Source of the DNA: Rhexocercosporidium sp. MPI-PUGE-AT-0058
Lineage: Eukaryota; Ascomycota; Leotiomycetes; Helotiales
DNA: 64,000 bases
Direction: 5' to 3'
NCBI GenBank assembly: GCA_020746875.1
Contig: JAGTJL010000015.1
Location: 1,054,001 to 1,118,000 of the forward strand
This document shows positions 10,819 through 23,784 of this stretch, one piece after another. Within the stretch, counting starts at the first letter, position 1, and every line of letters begins with the position of its first letter. A model generated the notes under the pieces. The model did no database searches. It worked only from the letters and a program-made list of their open reading frames with translations, and was not told the origin of the DNA. The position numbers and the translations under genes were made by a program.

Positions 10819-13199
10819 CCTTTAGGAAGCTCTGCGAGATGGTTCTCAGCGGCCGCTGCTCACTCCAGACTCTCAAGATAATGACTTGAAGGGCTTTTTT
10901 CATGGCTGTCACGCCGTCTGACGGTGTGGGATTGAGGTTAGTATAACCGCCCATTTCTTCCAAGAAAGCACAGCGTAAGGTTCTCCAGGAAGAAGATGTT
11001 AGAGTAACCGTCCCAACGTGCTAATATTGGCCATAAAGTGAAATTCTGATGGAAACGGACTCGCCAAGTCCATACTACCAAATGGCTCACGAGCCTTGGA
11101 TCTAGTAATGTCGGCGGGCATGACCAAGTGAGATACTTTCTCACATTTGGAGCAAGGTCGTTTTTATGGTGCCAAGAGATATCCAAGGCTTGGTGTCATC
11201 GGAGTTCCGAATCCACGTCAATATCGGAGAACATAATAGTCTCGGCAACGTAGTTAGAGGTAGGGAGGTTAGTATTCTTGGTACGATATTACGTTCTGCT
11301 ATTGGATGGAGAAGTTGGTTGGATAACAGATGCAATTGCTCCCCTGGCGCCAGGAAGTGAACTTTCAAGCAGGCTCGCTTACTGAAATCCGGCCACTGCC
11401 GCTCCAGACTCAATTGCCACGTCCGTATATTCATCCTGCCACTCACATATTACTTTGAGAAACTATGAATCAACCCAGTCGATCCAGTGACAATATTCAT
11501 TTGTCTTCTTGCTTCTTTGGTCCGGATTGCATCTTAAGTCAAGAGGTTGAAGACCCCTGGCTAGTTAGGCAGCTGCTCTCCACGTAGTCATCATCACTTA
11601 CAAGCCCGACGACCACAACAACAGTTGATCCAAAACAGCCCCTTTCATTCTCATTTAAATTCCTCACAATCCTTGTTCAATCATTACAGTTCGAATTCGT
11701 AAAGTATCACCTCAACTCAATCCAAGCACACGAAATCTCGCCATCCACAAGCCTTCCAACCGACTTATGACATTTTACGCCCTGCTGAGGATCGAGATAG
11801 GAAACAGAGAAGAACCACGATCGCGCGAGAAACCCTCATCCTGAGGGGGGTTTATACTGACGCTAAGTCGGTTTCTGGATGCTCGCTCTATTGCTCCTTC
11901 CCTGTCTTGCCAGGCTACTCTGCATCCCACTAAGAGTGGGAATCGAGAAGTGACAAGTGGCAAGCGCTGGAAGAAAGGAGAAGCAGAGAGAAGGAGGGAA
12001 GCAGATTCTGGAATTGAGACTGCCCGTATCGCTTGTAGGACGCCGAGAAAAGGTGCGACCAAGGATATCGAGAGGTCGAGAGGTAAGGAGACGCACAACA
12101 CTCCTTTCCCGTCTGGACGAGGAGGAGAAGGAAGTAGCAGCACACTGCCTTCTTTCCTCTGCTCTCGATAAGAACTCGGGCTCGTCCTGCAATAATTAGT
12201 TAAACAGACCACGGAGACCGGAGGGAAGAAGCACGAGCGCCTAAATATTCGAGAATTGAAAGAAGTCACGCAATGCAAAACACGAAATTCTAGAAGCAAA
12301 CCCCCGGAAAGTGCGAAGTACGAGAAGACATCGAGTCCAATGTGTGATGTTTGCATAGCTATATCTTCTACTTGCGTCTCGTCTAATTGCTCAGATCTAA
12401 TCGTCCATCTTAAAAGTCAACGACACACTCAAACATACACTCGAAAAAGCACACAGAACACACACACACAATAATATCGTATCTATTGTTTGAATATCTT
12501 TCTTTCTCTTCTTGACCTTTCTTTGGCAAAATTTCCCCAAATGACAAAAAACATACATATGTATCCAGTTCCCAATACCGTGCCATGCCATCCATGCCAA
12601 CACCGAATCGCCCAGGCCGCCCCTTATCTTACCCAGCCTTAAGGTTTCGTTTCCTAACCATCCCACCGAGATATTTTTGTGCTTCGAGCGCCCGTGCAAG
12701 ACCGTACGTATCGTATCCATAATAATAAAACGCCGACGACTCAAAGACACCGTACCGTACCGCACCAAGGTATTAGGTTCGAATAGCAGAACAAATTCCG
12801 CGAAAAAAGACAAGGCCGAAAGAAGCAATAATCATGGTCCCATCCCCCTCTTTCTCTGAACGGAAGTAGAAGGTTCGGTGTCGATACCAAAATCATCCAT
12901 GCAAGCCCAATCATCTAGTCGTTGCTCAAGCAAAATGCTAAGCATGAAAGAACACAGAATATAGCACATGAATATGCCCAGCCAAAACCAACGAGCCGCC
13001 ATAGGACATGTAGAGAAGGTTATGTGTGCAGACCAGAACAAGAAGCGAGGCAAGCCATTAACCAAAAAAGTTCACTTTTGGATATCCGTCATATCCCACC
13101 CATTCCGAAGACCTTAGACCGACCCAACCGACGCGCCTGCCATGATAGAACGAGGGTTTGTTTGATTCTTGACGTAGAAGGAAAGACTGGTTCGAGTGA
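10819..13199. other. Intergenic region between NLP and the Puf gene
   Basis: No convincing gene. The left part is upstream of the NLP gene and the right part (about 12400-13199) is the probable 3' UTR of the minus-strand Puf gene. Open frames on both strands at 11775-12356 have shadow-like composition and no family resemblance I recognise. Confidence 0.45.
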
Positions 13200-16100
13200 T
13201 TACACGCCATTGATGACGACTTCCGGGCAAGTTTTACTGCCAGTGGCAGGGGACTTCCCGGCTACATCGGTGGAGTCTTCTATCGTGCTGACATTTGTGC
13301 TGGGGAGACTGCTGCTCTGTGGACTGTTCTGTCCGTTCGTGAGCATAGGGGTTGGGGCGCTCGAGTCAATTTCGATGGGCATCGTCGGTGCAGTGGCTGA
13401 GGTGGGAGAGTTGTATGACTGCGGTGGACGTTCTTGAATCACCTTTTCGATAGCTACGATTTGCTTTCCGTAGTTATACTTTTTGAGCAGGGTGAGTTGG
13501 GGTTTCAGATCCTCCACAAATCTATCACGATCGACACCTTTGAGCTGAGACAAGAGCTTCTCTGTACTCAGGTTAGTATTTGGTGTTGTGGACGGGGAAG
13601 CGGAACTTACGGATCACATAATTGCCATATTGATCCTTCATCATCAGTTGTAAGGGGCTGGTTCCATCACTGTGCATATTGGTGACTTGGGCCACGATCG
13701 CTCGTCTCTGTTCATCGGTTCCGTACTGAATGCTCTTCTCGACCACGTTAGAGGCAAACTTATGCTTCGAGAGTGTCAAGAGCTGTGCGGTGACAATTTT
13801 AATGACCTTGGCTCGGTCATCTGGTCTGCCGTGTTGGATGACATGCTGGGTAACATAGTTGCCGTACTGATCAGTGATGAGCATGGTTGAACACTGGTGG
13901 AGTTCCTCCAGGATTGCAACTTGATCATGTGGTTTGCAGTACTCCAAAATCCGCTGAATGACTCGGCAGCCGTATGGATGAGCTGCCAAGGTATGTACTT
14001 GGCCCTTGAATGCTTCGATGACGAATTGTATGTGCTCGGTTGGGACACGTTCGATGGCTTTTTGCACGACGTGATTACCATTCTGATCCTTGACACACTT
14101 GAGCACATCGGCATTAAGTTCCAGGGCAAGCTCGGCCTGCTGATCGGCGAGCACATGTTCGAGTGCCTGAAGATGGTTAGTCTTAATCATAAGGGCCTTT
14201 GAGGCTAGAAGGAGCTCACCTTTTGAACAACTCTGCACCCATACATCTGCATGGACAGTTCCATTACATGGTTCTTCATCTGCTCAGCCAAGACCCGTTT
14301 CTGAACCTGGTTGCCGTGCTCGAAGAGTTTTTGGATGACATAGTTTCCGAAGACGTCTGTCATGAGCTGGAGGGCATTCGGTTGGATTTCACGGAAAACT
14401 TGCTCCTTCTCATCACTATTGGCAGTCTCAAGCTTTTGCTGAATGAAACGTGAGCCGTGCTGATCTCCGCTAAATTCCACAATGTGGTTGTAGATATCCT
14501 AAGTCTTGTTAGCATGTACTGCACACATCATCTTGAGCATTTGCAGCTTACCCTCAGCTCGTATTTCTTGTTGGATTTAGAGCTCGATCGAAATTCTTCT
14601 AGTAGCACACTCCTTACGCCTGCACCCACATCCTGTTCCTTTGCTGGCCGAGTGGGAATGACAGAGGCTGCAGGATAGGGAGGGACTGGCATGACATAGC
14701 CATAAGGAACGTTTCCTGGTCTGAAGTTCGGCTGCATGTACTCATAGGGATGTGGGGGATATTGGCCTTGGAACTGCGCTCCATACATGTATGCCTGAGC
14801 CTGCTGTTGGTAGATGTTCTGCAACCTCCGGTCCAATTCGCTAGGACCCTGAGGAGCCCTGGGTCCTCTTGAGGTTGGACGATAGATCTGGTCTTGTCCA
14901 GAGGGAGGCGTTCCATTTGCAGAGTAGTATTTAGGGCTGCTGAGGCCGCGACGGTAATCACTGTCTGCTGGTGAGACGGAGCCTCTGTCGGTAAAACGAG
15001 CCGCCTTGTTGAAATATTCTTGGTTCGCAAATGGTTGGTTCGAGTAGGGGTCATAATTGTTCATTGACTTGGGTCCATGCCCATCACCCCACATAGCCGA
15101 GCCGTTCATTGACTGGGTTTGCTGTGCAAAACCTGGATGGTTTGGAGAGTAAGAATTGCCGACATTGTTGTTAGCTTGAGACGAACTGGGTTGGTCCGAT
15201 TCACGACCAAGCGAGAAACCAGCGAACTTCTCGCTCAACTCCGTTTCGTTCTGTGCCAAGTCATACCTCAGACCATTTGGCTGCATTGAGTATGAGGCTG
15301 AGGGTCCAGAGATCGAAGGACGTTGCGAATGGATAGAGCTACTTGGCGTATGGTGCCCAATAGAACCGAACGGTTGATTACCATTAGAGAATGATATGCT
15401 TCCCCCATTGCGACCGGATTCAGATGCTCTGGAAGGTGGCATGCTTCTGTCCCGGGAAGCACTACCAATTGCGAGGTATTGGGGTGGGATTTCTACATCG
15501 TAAGCATCATTGTTGCCATATTGGGCCGAATTCTCCTTGTCCTCGTTATATGCAAAAGATGGCGCCTTCTTCTGTACGAACTTGAAGCTCCCAGAAGATG
15601 GATCCAAACTGCTCTTTGGCTGTGATCTGAAGCTTGATCCTTGGCCAATAGATGGGCGGGTTTGCTGGTATGGGTTCTGGATCTCCGAGAGAGTCTGAGA
15701 GGCAACGTTGGGAATGCTGTTCCGAGTATGGGAAGGAGATGTGCTTCCACTGTGGGATTGCATGGTTGGAGATGTGGTATCTGGGGCGTTCCAAGGTCCG
15801 TTTGTGTGAGCGCTCCAAGTATCAGCCTCGGATTCGGCAGCTAGAGCCTTTGAGCCACTGGGTCCATCTGGGAATTCCTTATTCCCCACTATACTATTAT
15901 CAGTGACTGCTAGGGTCTCTCCGGCAAGTGCAGACCTACCACTGGGTCTGGCAGTTTCTCTCTTTGTATTCGCATATCCGCTTCCAATGGTGCTGTTACC
16001 CCATATGGCCCCGAGGGCTGCCAAGCACCCCCGTTCCCAAATGGTTGTCCGAGGGTCGAAGACTGAGAGGAATCACTATTGTGTCTGCCAGGAGCTGCGC

Positions 16101-16258
16101 CGAACTCGGGGAATCGTGGTGCTCGTGTCTGGTTCGCGGAGTCAGCAAGATGCAGTTTGGAAGTTTGGAGGGGGAGTGAAGGGAAGGGAAGGGAAGGGTC
16201 CAAAACTCACAGCAGTAGGCATGGCGCCTGATGGACGGTTGGTAGTTGCAGAAGACAT
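13200..16258 (-). CDS. puf3: Puf3-like Pumilio-family RNA-binding protein
   Basis: Minus-strand exons: 16258-16211, 16128-14552, 14498-14220, 14166-13611 and 13561-13200, for about 940 residues. The first half is Ser/Asn/Gln/Pro-rich. The last third is a Pumilio homology domain with eight recognisable repeats: cores HGSRFIQ, GNYVIQK, GCRVVQK, GNHVVQK, GCRVIQR, GNYVTQH, ASNVVEK and, across the last intron, GNYVIQK. Puf proteins bind UGUA-containing 3' UTR sites and control mRNA decay or translation; Puf3 acts on nuclear mRNAs for mitochondrial proteins. The Puf3 call rests on overall layout and the N-terminal [11 protein letters not shown] block. Oddity: exon 2 changes frame at a run of four C (plus strand 16009-16012). 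Upstream it reads ...GGAWQPSG in one frame, downstream AIWGNSTIG in another. Either one base is missing from this sequence or a 59-nt GT-AG intron lies there. Confidence 0.88.
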
Positions 16259-19200
16259 GAGGGTGGCCGCGTTGTAGGTTTGGTATGTATGCGCGGAGCC
16301 TCAAGGTATGTTCGATGGGAGTGTTTGATGATGAAGAAGGAAGGATACTTCTACGACTTATTTGACAGGTTGTAGATCTATAAGAACTAAGATGGGCCGC
16401 AGATGTCAGCAAGTATGTTGTAAGGCTGATCCGGCAAAGCAGACCAGGCTGGGGCTGGGAGGCAGCGGGAAGCTGAAAGTTCCCTCCTCACTCACCAGTG
16501 ATGGACGACGGAGTATGTAACGGCAGGTCGACGACGCTGAAAGGCTCATTCATTTACAAAGAAGGATCCGAGGAAAGGTTGACAGGACTCAGGAAGTGTC
16601 GAGCATCGAGGAAGAGGACGAAGACGAAGAAGGGAGGGCGAGGTAGATGAAGGGTTGCAGGTAGGGCAGGGCAGAAAACAGGTCGCACGACACCATATGA
16701 CAAACGAAGACGGGTGTGGAGTAGGCGCGCTTTGCTGATGTGTAGGCACCCGCAGCCAGAGACCGAGTGCAGGATAGCAAAGTAGACAAATGAAATATTG
16801 TCTTGCTGGCGACGCTGATCGAGGAGGTCTTGTTCCTCTTTTGGGAGAGTGAGTCGTCTGAAAAATGCGCCTGTGAAGCAAGGGCTGTCTGGGCCACCTG
16901 GGACTGGAATGAATGTTTTGCGGGTCGTAAGTGCTGGATCTCTGGGAGCGCAGAATTCCCCAGAGAAACAAGGAGAGACGTTGCACAGCTTTCTCTAATC
17001 GGGACAGCAGATCTGTGGACGGTTGGGGCGGGTGGTGAACTGGTGATGTTGAATGTTTGGCCCTTGGGTGAGGTGAGGGAGGGATGGAGTTGTAGGACAA
17101 AAGTTCGTGGTAGTGGCAGTGGTAGTCGCAGTCGCAGTCGTAGTCGCAGTAGTGGCGTGAAATAAATCGGGGTCAAGATGGATCTGGGTCTGGGTCTGGG
17201 TCTGGCGTCTGTCTGTCTTGTCTGGTCTGGCTCCGGTACAGTACAGGACAGTACAGGACTGACTTTCGTTCGTACAGCAAAGACGACCCTGTCTCCTGTC
17301 TAGTTAGTGGTGATCAGGAGTAGTGAGATTCTTTAGGGTGTCCCAGGGTGCATTGGACGATATGACAGGGCACGGAGACTTTGATCAAGGAAGGGAAGGG
17401 GGGGGGGCAGCCTGGGCTTGGACTTAAGCTGGCATGACAAGGGCTGGCTGCTTCGGCTTTGGTACGGTACGGTAGGTACGGTAGGTACTGGAGTAGGTAT
17501 CAATGGCATGGAGGAGGTGTGGGCCGACCAGAATAGAAGAGAGCAGGAGGGGAGGGGAGGGAGCTGAGCCGGGCAGCAACTGAGGAGAGTTGGTTTTGCG
17601 GGATGGGATAGGGTGGGATGCGATGCGATGCGATGCGTTGCGGGCCTGTGGTTGGTGTTGATCCCCAAAAAAGGGGGTTATTGAAGTATCCAGAGGCTCA
17701 GCCAGTCACAGGCTCAGCAACAGACCAAAGGCAGGATCCAAGGGGGAGGGGAGGGGAGGGGAGGAGAGGGTATTAGAAACCAGGTATGCAAATGAAGGAG
17801 CGACAAGAGAGAGCTAGCTGCTGGACTTTGACTGCTGTGCGACTTGCTGATACAAGGACCCGGCTTTCTGTACCATACCCACCTACTTACTAGCTTAGGA
17901 GGGAGGGAATTGAGGTCTGGAATGAAGACTTCTCTCGCCCCTCTGGTCTAGGTCCCAGCAGCCGGCCTTGACCCTGGCTGGCTAGCATGATGTTTAAAAC
18001 CACGACCATCAACTGAATACACGGCTAGGACCGATTAAGAACAGAATAACGGGGTATTGAATATCACAGGTACCTAGCTTTGATACTCAACATCGCCTAC
18101 CATGCCCAAAATTCCATCTCCTCCCCGGTTCTGTCCTGCCCTCCGTGCCCCAAGAGCACAGACGAGTTTCTCTTAGCCCCCCCTACGGAGTACTCTAGCC
18201 CCCTGATCCGCCGCCGCCGCCGCCGCCGCCGCCAACCCCTGAGCCAGCTAAGCCTTATGATGGGGCTGTTAAGTATCCCCTCCTCACCTCACCTCACTTC
18301 AGCTAAACTAGGAGCATAAAGCTGCGACTGACCGAATTAATTAATTGCCTTCTACAAATTCCCCAATATTGATACCAGCATACATGCCTTGCGTAGGAAC
18401 GAACCGCCTAGCGATGAACCAACCACATTTGGTGGAATGCTCGGTCATTGCAAGTGTTTTGTTTTCCTCCCTAGCCTCGCTTCCTCTCAATGATCGCCCG
18501 CGCACCCCCTTTCCACCTTCCACCTTCCACCCCATGATAGCCGAGAGAGAAAGGAATTCGATATTATTTGCAGTGCAGCGTAGTGCAGTGCCGCTGCCGC
18601 AAGTCCCTTCCTGCACCACCCCAACAACCCATCTTTCTCTGGTACACTGGTCTCGATTGTATCGCACTGCTGCAAACCAGAAGGCACTGACCGGTTGCAG
18701 CCTCACCCGGGCACAAGCAGGAAGTATGTGCGCATTAGCTCTTCCTCTGACTTTTCAGAGAAAGCTAAGAACATCTGCAAAATCAGTCTTCTCAGTTCTA
18801 CTGTACCGCCGCCTCACATCCATCCCAGTGCCGAAGAGGCACATGAATCATGGACTGGTTTTCAATGACCTCGCATGCCCTCGTCCCTCTCGCATGCACC
18901 TGCAACTACCAAGTGTTTCATCCGGGGAACACGCCTGAATCTCCTTGACGCCATCCATCGTCTCCACACTTTCGATCGCCACTTTTATAAAATCAAAGAA
19001 GATGCACCACATTTCGACTGGTTAGCCTGGCCTGTTCTAGGAAGGCCAGATCTCTATCTATGTCGCTCGACAACCAAGAATGCCACTCATTACCAACAAA
19101 ACAAACAAGCAATGAGCAGGGTTACAACGCTGCTGTAGTCACTCTCATATTGAATTCTCCTACCAGATCTATCGGAAATACGATCAGCAGATGGGTTACA

Positions 19201-22200
19201 GCACCTTGGATGTCCAGCAACTCACCCGCGCTAAATGATGTTGCTCGAGGTCATCGTAGACGGGAAGCAGCATTTGCATGAGACACCGTTGTTGACCAAT
19301 GTTCCGTACAGCCTGCATAACAGTCATCTCAAATGCCGGCGAGGGTCCTCTAATCCAGGTGGCGTTTGTAGAACAACAGAATCCGCAATGCGACCCCAGC
19401 CTTCTCACGCCCGACTCTTCACATGTAGCGTGGCTCGCAGGCCAGTTCCGAGAGCCTCAAGTCGACGATATACCAAATACCAGGATGGAAGAAAGCCTCG
19501 CAAAGATAACAGCCTTCCAAAGAGACACGCAATTGGACTATCTCCTAAGTGCCTCGCCTACCTGCATATCTCGACGCGCGAAGAAAGAAAACTTTCAGTC
19601 TACTCCACTCGGTCACCACACTACACCACCACCAACCCAACGACCACGTCTTTCCACTTGAATCTTCTTCGTACGCCCAGGTCATGAAATCCTTTTCCAC
19701 TTTTCTGGTTCCAACGCCTCATCCGCTTCTCCTCTGCCGTAACGCCCAGTTTCTCATCGGATCGATGCTTCATCTTCCTGCACCACCGTTGCTTGTACAA
19801 AAGGTAGCTCCCGCTCGCTTGTGTGCTGGTGAGCGAGGAGGAAAAAGCAAAGATAATCGACGATACAAGCGGGGATCAGATCATCTTGTACGCCAAACTA
19901 AAAGGGTTGGGCTGATTCAAAATGTGATAAGTGACAGCGATCCTCAAGCCTGTTAGGCTTGTGCATCGCAGCATTCACAGGACATCAGTTGTGAGAGAAG
20001 GTGGGCCCCAGCTTTGCGCTTTTTTCCTCTGACTGTTTTCCTCACCGCTGTTTGTTACATGGAGAAGAGCATCGATCGAGAGAAGTGTCGTGGCGAGGCA
20101 AGCAGTTCGCCCAGTGAAAGATATTTGCAACTGCCGCCTAGTCGGGTCACACAGCAGAACTGTGCCCGATGCATTCGGGGGCATCGAATCAGCTTCGTCC
20201 ATCCACGTGATACACATCTGATTTGAAAGAATTCGCTGCAAATTATAAGTCCCGGAGAGCATGGAATTGACGAGTAGCGCTCAAGAGGCGTCAAATGGCG
20301 CAATAATTGTTTCCTTTTCCCACAGACGGACCAACAATGGTGTCCGAGTGCATATCAAGGTCTGTTCTCAACATATACCCCAGCAAGACAAGAAGAGGTA
20401 ATATTGAGCCATTTCGTTTTGTGACAAAAGACAAGGTCAGAACTTTCTTCCCATCACGGCAGATCCGTCACATCCCGCTTGTCAAAGATGACTCTGTGAA
20501 GGCTAGTTGCATGAAAAATGCTGAAGAAAGTCACAAAGCTACGAGGGAAACAATACCTATACACGGACATCTTAGTACACTAGAGGTAAAAGCAAATCAG
20601 CCTTCTAGAACAGATCTGACATGCCGAGTTTTGGGCATCAATTGTCACATGGATGTCCCGATGGTGATGAGAGATCGTGGAGAGACAAAAGCAGTGATGA
20701 GCTTGGAAGAAGAGGTCTGGGCGGAACTGCTTCACCGCATTTTATCGATTCTCAGCTGAAGCACTGCCGAGCACCAACTTGGTCTTTGGATATTTGCAAT
20801 ATCCTGATTTTAGATGGAAATAGAGATTACCGACTGACCTCATTTCTGACCTCGTCTCTCGATTTTACAGGTAAGCGAAAACCACGACACCCCTTCAGTC
20901 TCCAGTATCGAAGCATCTTCTTTCTGATTGAAGGGCCATCATACGAGGTTATAACAATTATCCAAAAGCCCTCAAAAAATAGCTTGTACCATACTCATAG
21001 CTTAATTTGATGATATACTCAATTTGGCAAAGTCGGGTTCACCGAAGGAGAAGAAAACTCTGTAGCTGAGCATGCTGTTCTCTTTTCAACCTACCGTATC
21101 GTCTAAGGCAAGAATGATTGAAAAGTCTAAATACCATACCAGATCCACTCCAAGTCCTGCGTAGGCAAACCTTCAGCAAAGAAAAGTGAACAGCCATTTG
21201 AAGCCTCAAGCATCTCCACTCGTCTCTTCCAACCCTCGGAGTGCTTCAACACTCTAACACTCCGACATCTCCCACCTACCATAAACTCCAGGACAACACC
21301 TCCCCTAGTTCTGACGAACACCACCCTCCTCACCAATATCCACAGTATCCTCAGTCACCAAAACACCTCTTCGTCTGAACCTTCCTCCTCTCATTTCCCA
21401 AGTAACTATCTTGAATCCCGTATCTTGTCTCTCAAGTCCTCATGCACGAGGTCACCTTTTTTTTTTTTTCGAGGTTGAGGCTCCAAAAGAATGTTCCAAA
21501 AACCCATTCCAATCTTCCAGATGTTCAAGGATGTGCGACCTGTGACATGCAACTTTATGCCTTGAGCTTGTTCGGATGAAGCCCAGAGCTCTGGCCAGGG
21601 AAGGGAAGGGAAGGGAAGCGAACCGAGGTATAGTCTCATTCTGGAGATAATCAGTGCATCTCTAGAAGCGGGAAGAAAGTAGAAAGTAGAAAATGGAAGT
21701 AATGAAAGAGCGGAAGAATGTATTGATGATGTCGCAGAATGTAAAAATCAAAAATGTCAGTAGGAATGGAAAGTCTATCAAACTAGGAGAATGTTACATT
21801 GGTCATTTGAACTTTTTCTACCAGGGGGGCGCGAGCGAGGGGTGTTGCTCGCTTCCGCCTCCGCCTCCTCGTCCTCCCGCCGTCAAGACCAACCTTGATT
21901 AGGGAGTACAGGGTCGCGATTGGGAGGACTGTGCAAATCATGGAATGATTGATAGGCTTCTGCGGAGAATTTCAAGACTGTCATTCATGCAGAAAAGCAA
22001 AACAACAGCAACGGGATGAACCGTTCGAACTGTTTGCTGGGCAGCGAGTTTAGGTTAGATGAGGTTAAATGTCGTTGAATATCGCGGAGACTTTCAGTGA
22101 CATAGGATCTATCTCTACGATAAGTAAGTTTGATATCGATAACACATTCCCCCCCCCCCCTTTCCTTTTCCCATGGATCGGATAGGAGAAGATCTCGATC

Positions 22201-23211
22201 TCGAACTTGATCGACGCGCTCTATCTCCGTCTCCTTCTCGTCCTTTCTCTCTCCTGCCCGTGCTGCTGCTCCTCTCCCTCTCCCTCTCCCTCCCCTTTCA
22301 CCCCAGCGCTTCCCCTGCACCCACCAACTGCACGCAAAACTCGAATCTTTTTTAATTTCGGCAGCCACACAAACAGCCCGCCCCACACCCAGAAGGGGAT
22401 AGTCAGCGCCGTGGCTTGTGGACCCCGACGACGTTGATTGGAGCGATCTTTGATTAGCAGCTCGCTTGCGTACCTGCATTCGCCCGCGAGCGTTTACTCC
22501 CCGCTTTTATCTCGAGCTAGACCCGGCCATTGCGGTTAGCGGGAGAAACGAACTGGTCTGCTCGCTCGCTCAGTCGCTCAGTCGCTCAGTCTGTTCATCC
22601 AAGGGCCGGTCAGTCTGGTCGTGGTCGTCGTCGACTTCGTCCTTGCTTCTTCTTCCTCTCCTCCTCTCCTCTTCAACGACAACCGTTCACGATCACTTCA
22701 CCTCACCCCTTCCTTCCTTCGGGACCCTTACACTCCTTCCCAGGTCATCAGCTTCATTCTTTAGCTCGATCCCCGTCCATTCCTTGCTTCTCCCACTACC
22801 TCAGGTACGCCCTTCGTAACGACTTGACTTACTTGCTTTGGCCTCCTTGCGTAAGTTCACATTTCTCCCCCTCTCACTCCGCCCGCCATGCAATACAATA
22901 CGATACTATACTACACGGTCCGATTCACCCTCTACCATTCGTCACAACACTACAGCGCCATTCAATTCGAGAACGCAAGACAGACAGACAGACAGATAGA
23001 CAGCCTCGACAATAGCATCAAGAATGGGATATCGCCGACGGATGAGATATTGTAGGGACAATGGCTAACCACGACGATAGCCTCCATACCTTTCTCTCGT
23101 TCTAGAATAGGATACTTTTGGAGCCATATTCGTTGTTCATCATCAATCCCTCCAACGATACTCAAGCATTGACGAATTTCTCTACCTTCAACTCTTCCCC
23201 AAACACACACA
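16259..23211. other. Seven-kilobase region with no supported gene
   Basis: The first 1.5 kb is purine-rich on the plus strand (so pyrimidine-rich on the minus strand), fitting a long promoter/leader of the Puf gene. A CCG repeat lies at 18208-18233. Several 100-200 codon open frames (18345-18938, 19235-19687, 20307-20759, 21985-22479) lack family resemblance, and some lack an ATG. The last kilobase (22180-23211) is C/T-rich and probably the promoter and leader of the next gene. No transposon ends or reverse transcriptase motifs were seen. Confidence 0.5.
18208..18233. repeat. CCG trinucleotide microsatellite
   Basis: Eight to nine CCG units in a non-coding stretch, directly seen. Confidence 0.9.
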
Positions 23212-23784
23212 ATGGATTCCATCTCCAGCATCGTGGCTCGCGGAAGCAGCCTCATCCAAGCCCGAACCGACGACACCGCCATGTCAGGCACCATGCTCAA
23301 CCTCCTGATCGCCCTCATGGTCCTTGTCTTCGTCTCCCTCCTCCTCGCAGGCGCCCTCTTCGCCGTCCGCAAGATCCGCCGTTCCCGCGCCATCGCCCGC
23401 CAACAACTCCCCACCTATAGCGAGTCCAGCGGTCGCCCTATTTCCAACCACCGCCGCCTGACAATCACAGCTGCACCCTACGGCCGCGCCTCGAGCATCT
23501 ACGTCTACGACGAGAAGGCCTCCATGATCGACAGCCCAACCACACCCACCTCTCCCGTCCCAGAGATCCGTATCACCTTCCCCGACGAGCACGACGAGTC
23601 TGGCCGCCCCAAGAGCGGACGCGTAGTCATTGTTCGAGTGGGCGAGAACGGCGTTGGTCTTGAGCCTCTCCAGGATGAGCAACTCCCAGCCTATGAGAAG
23701 GAGACCGGCGACCGTTTCCACTCGATCGATATGGATCGTATCGGAGGTCTGAAAGAGAAGGTCGTCAAGGATCAATACTCATAG
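23212..23784 (+). CDS. Single-pass membrane protein with LPxY motifs
   Basis: An uninterrupted frame of 190 residues. About 28 polar residues precede one strong membrane segment (residues about 28-51, Leu/Val/Ala-rich), which is followed at once by a basic stop-transfer patch (RKIRRSR). By the positive-inside rule the long C-terminal part faces the cytosol. It carries two motifs of LPxY type, LPTYSES near residue 65 and LPAYEKE near 160; (L/P)PxY motifs are docking sites for Rsp5/Nedd4 WW domains in known membrane adaptors. It could thus be an adaptor or target for membrane-protein ubiquitination, which is inference. Codon use is strongly C-ending, as in well-expressed genes here. I do not recognise a named family. 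Confidence 0.8.
   Translation: MDSISSIVARGSSLIQARTDDTAMSGTMLNLLIALMVLVFVSLLLAGALFAVRKIRRSRAIARQQLPTYSESSGRPISNHRRLTITAAPYGRASSIYVYDEKASMIDSPTTPTSPVPEIRITFPDEHDESGRPKSGRVVIVRVGENGVGLEPLQDEQLPAYEKETGDRFHSIDMDRIGGLKEKVVKDQYS

Noticed and set aside
11775..12356. 193-codon minus-strand frame
   Set aside because: Ser/Arg/Leu/Pro-rich shadow-like sequence without domain; overlapping frames on both strands are similarly open.
12770..12800. GGTTCGAAT, resembling a tRNA T-loop
   Set aside because: No acceptor, D-arm or anticodon stem can be folded around it.
18345..18938. 197-codon plus-strand frame
   Set aside because: It begins at a TTG, has mixed composition and no recognisable domain; the first ATGs are internal.
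20307..20759. 150-codon plus-strand frame in the gene-poor region
   Set aside because: No domain, no intron signals that extend it, and neighbouring frames are equally open.
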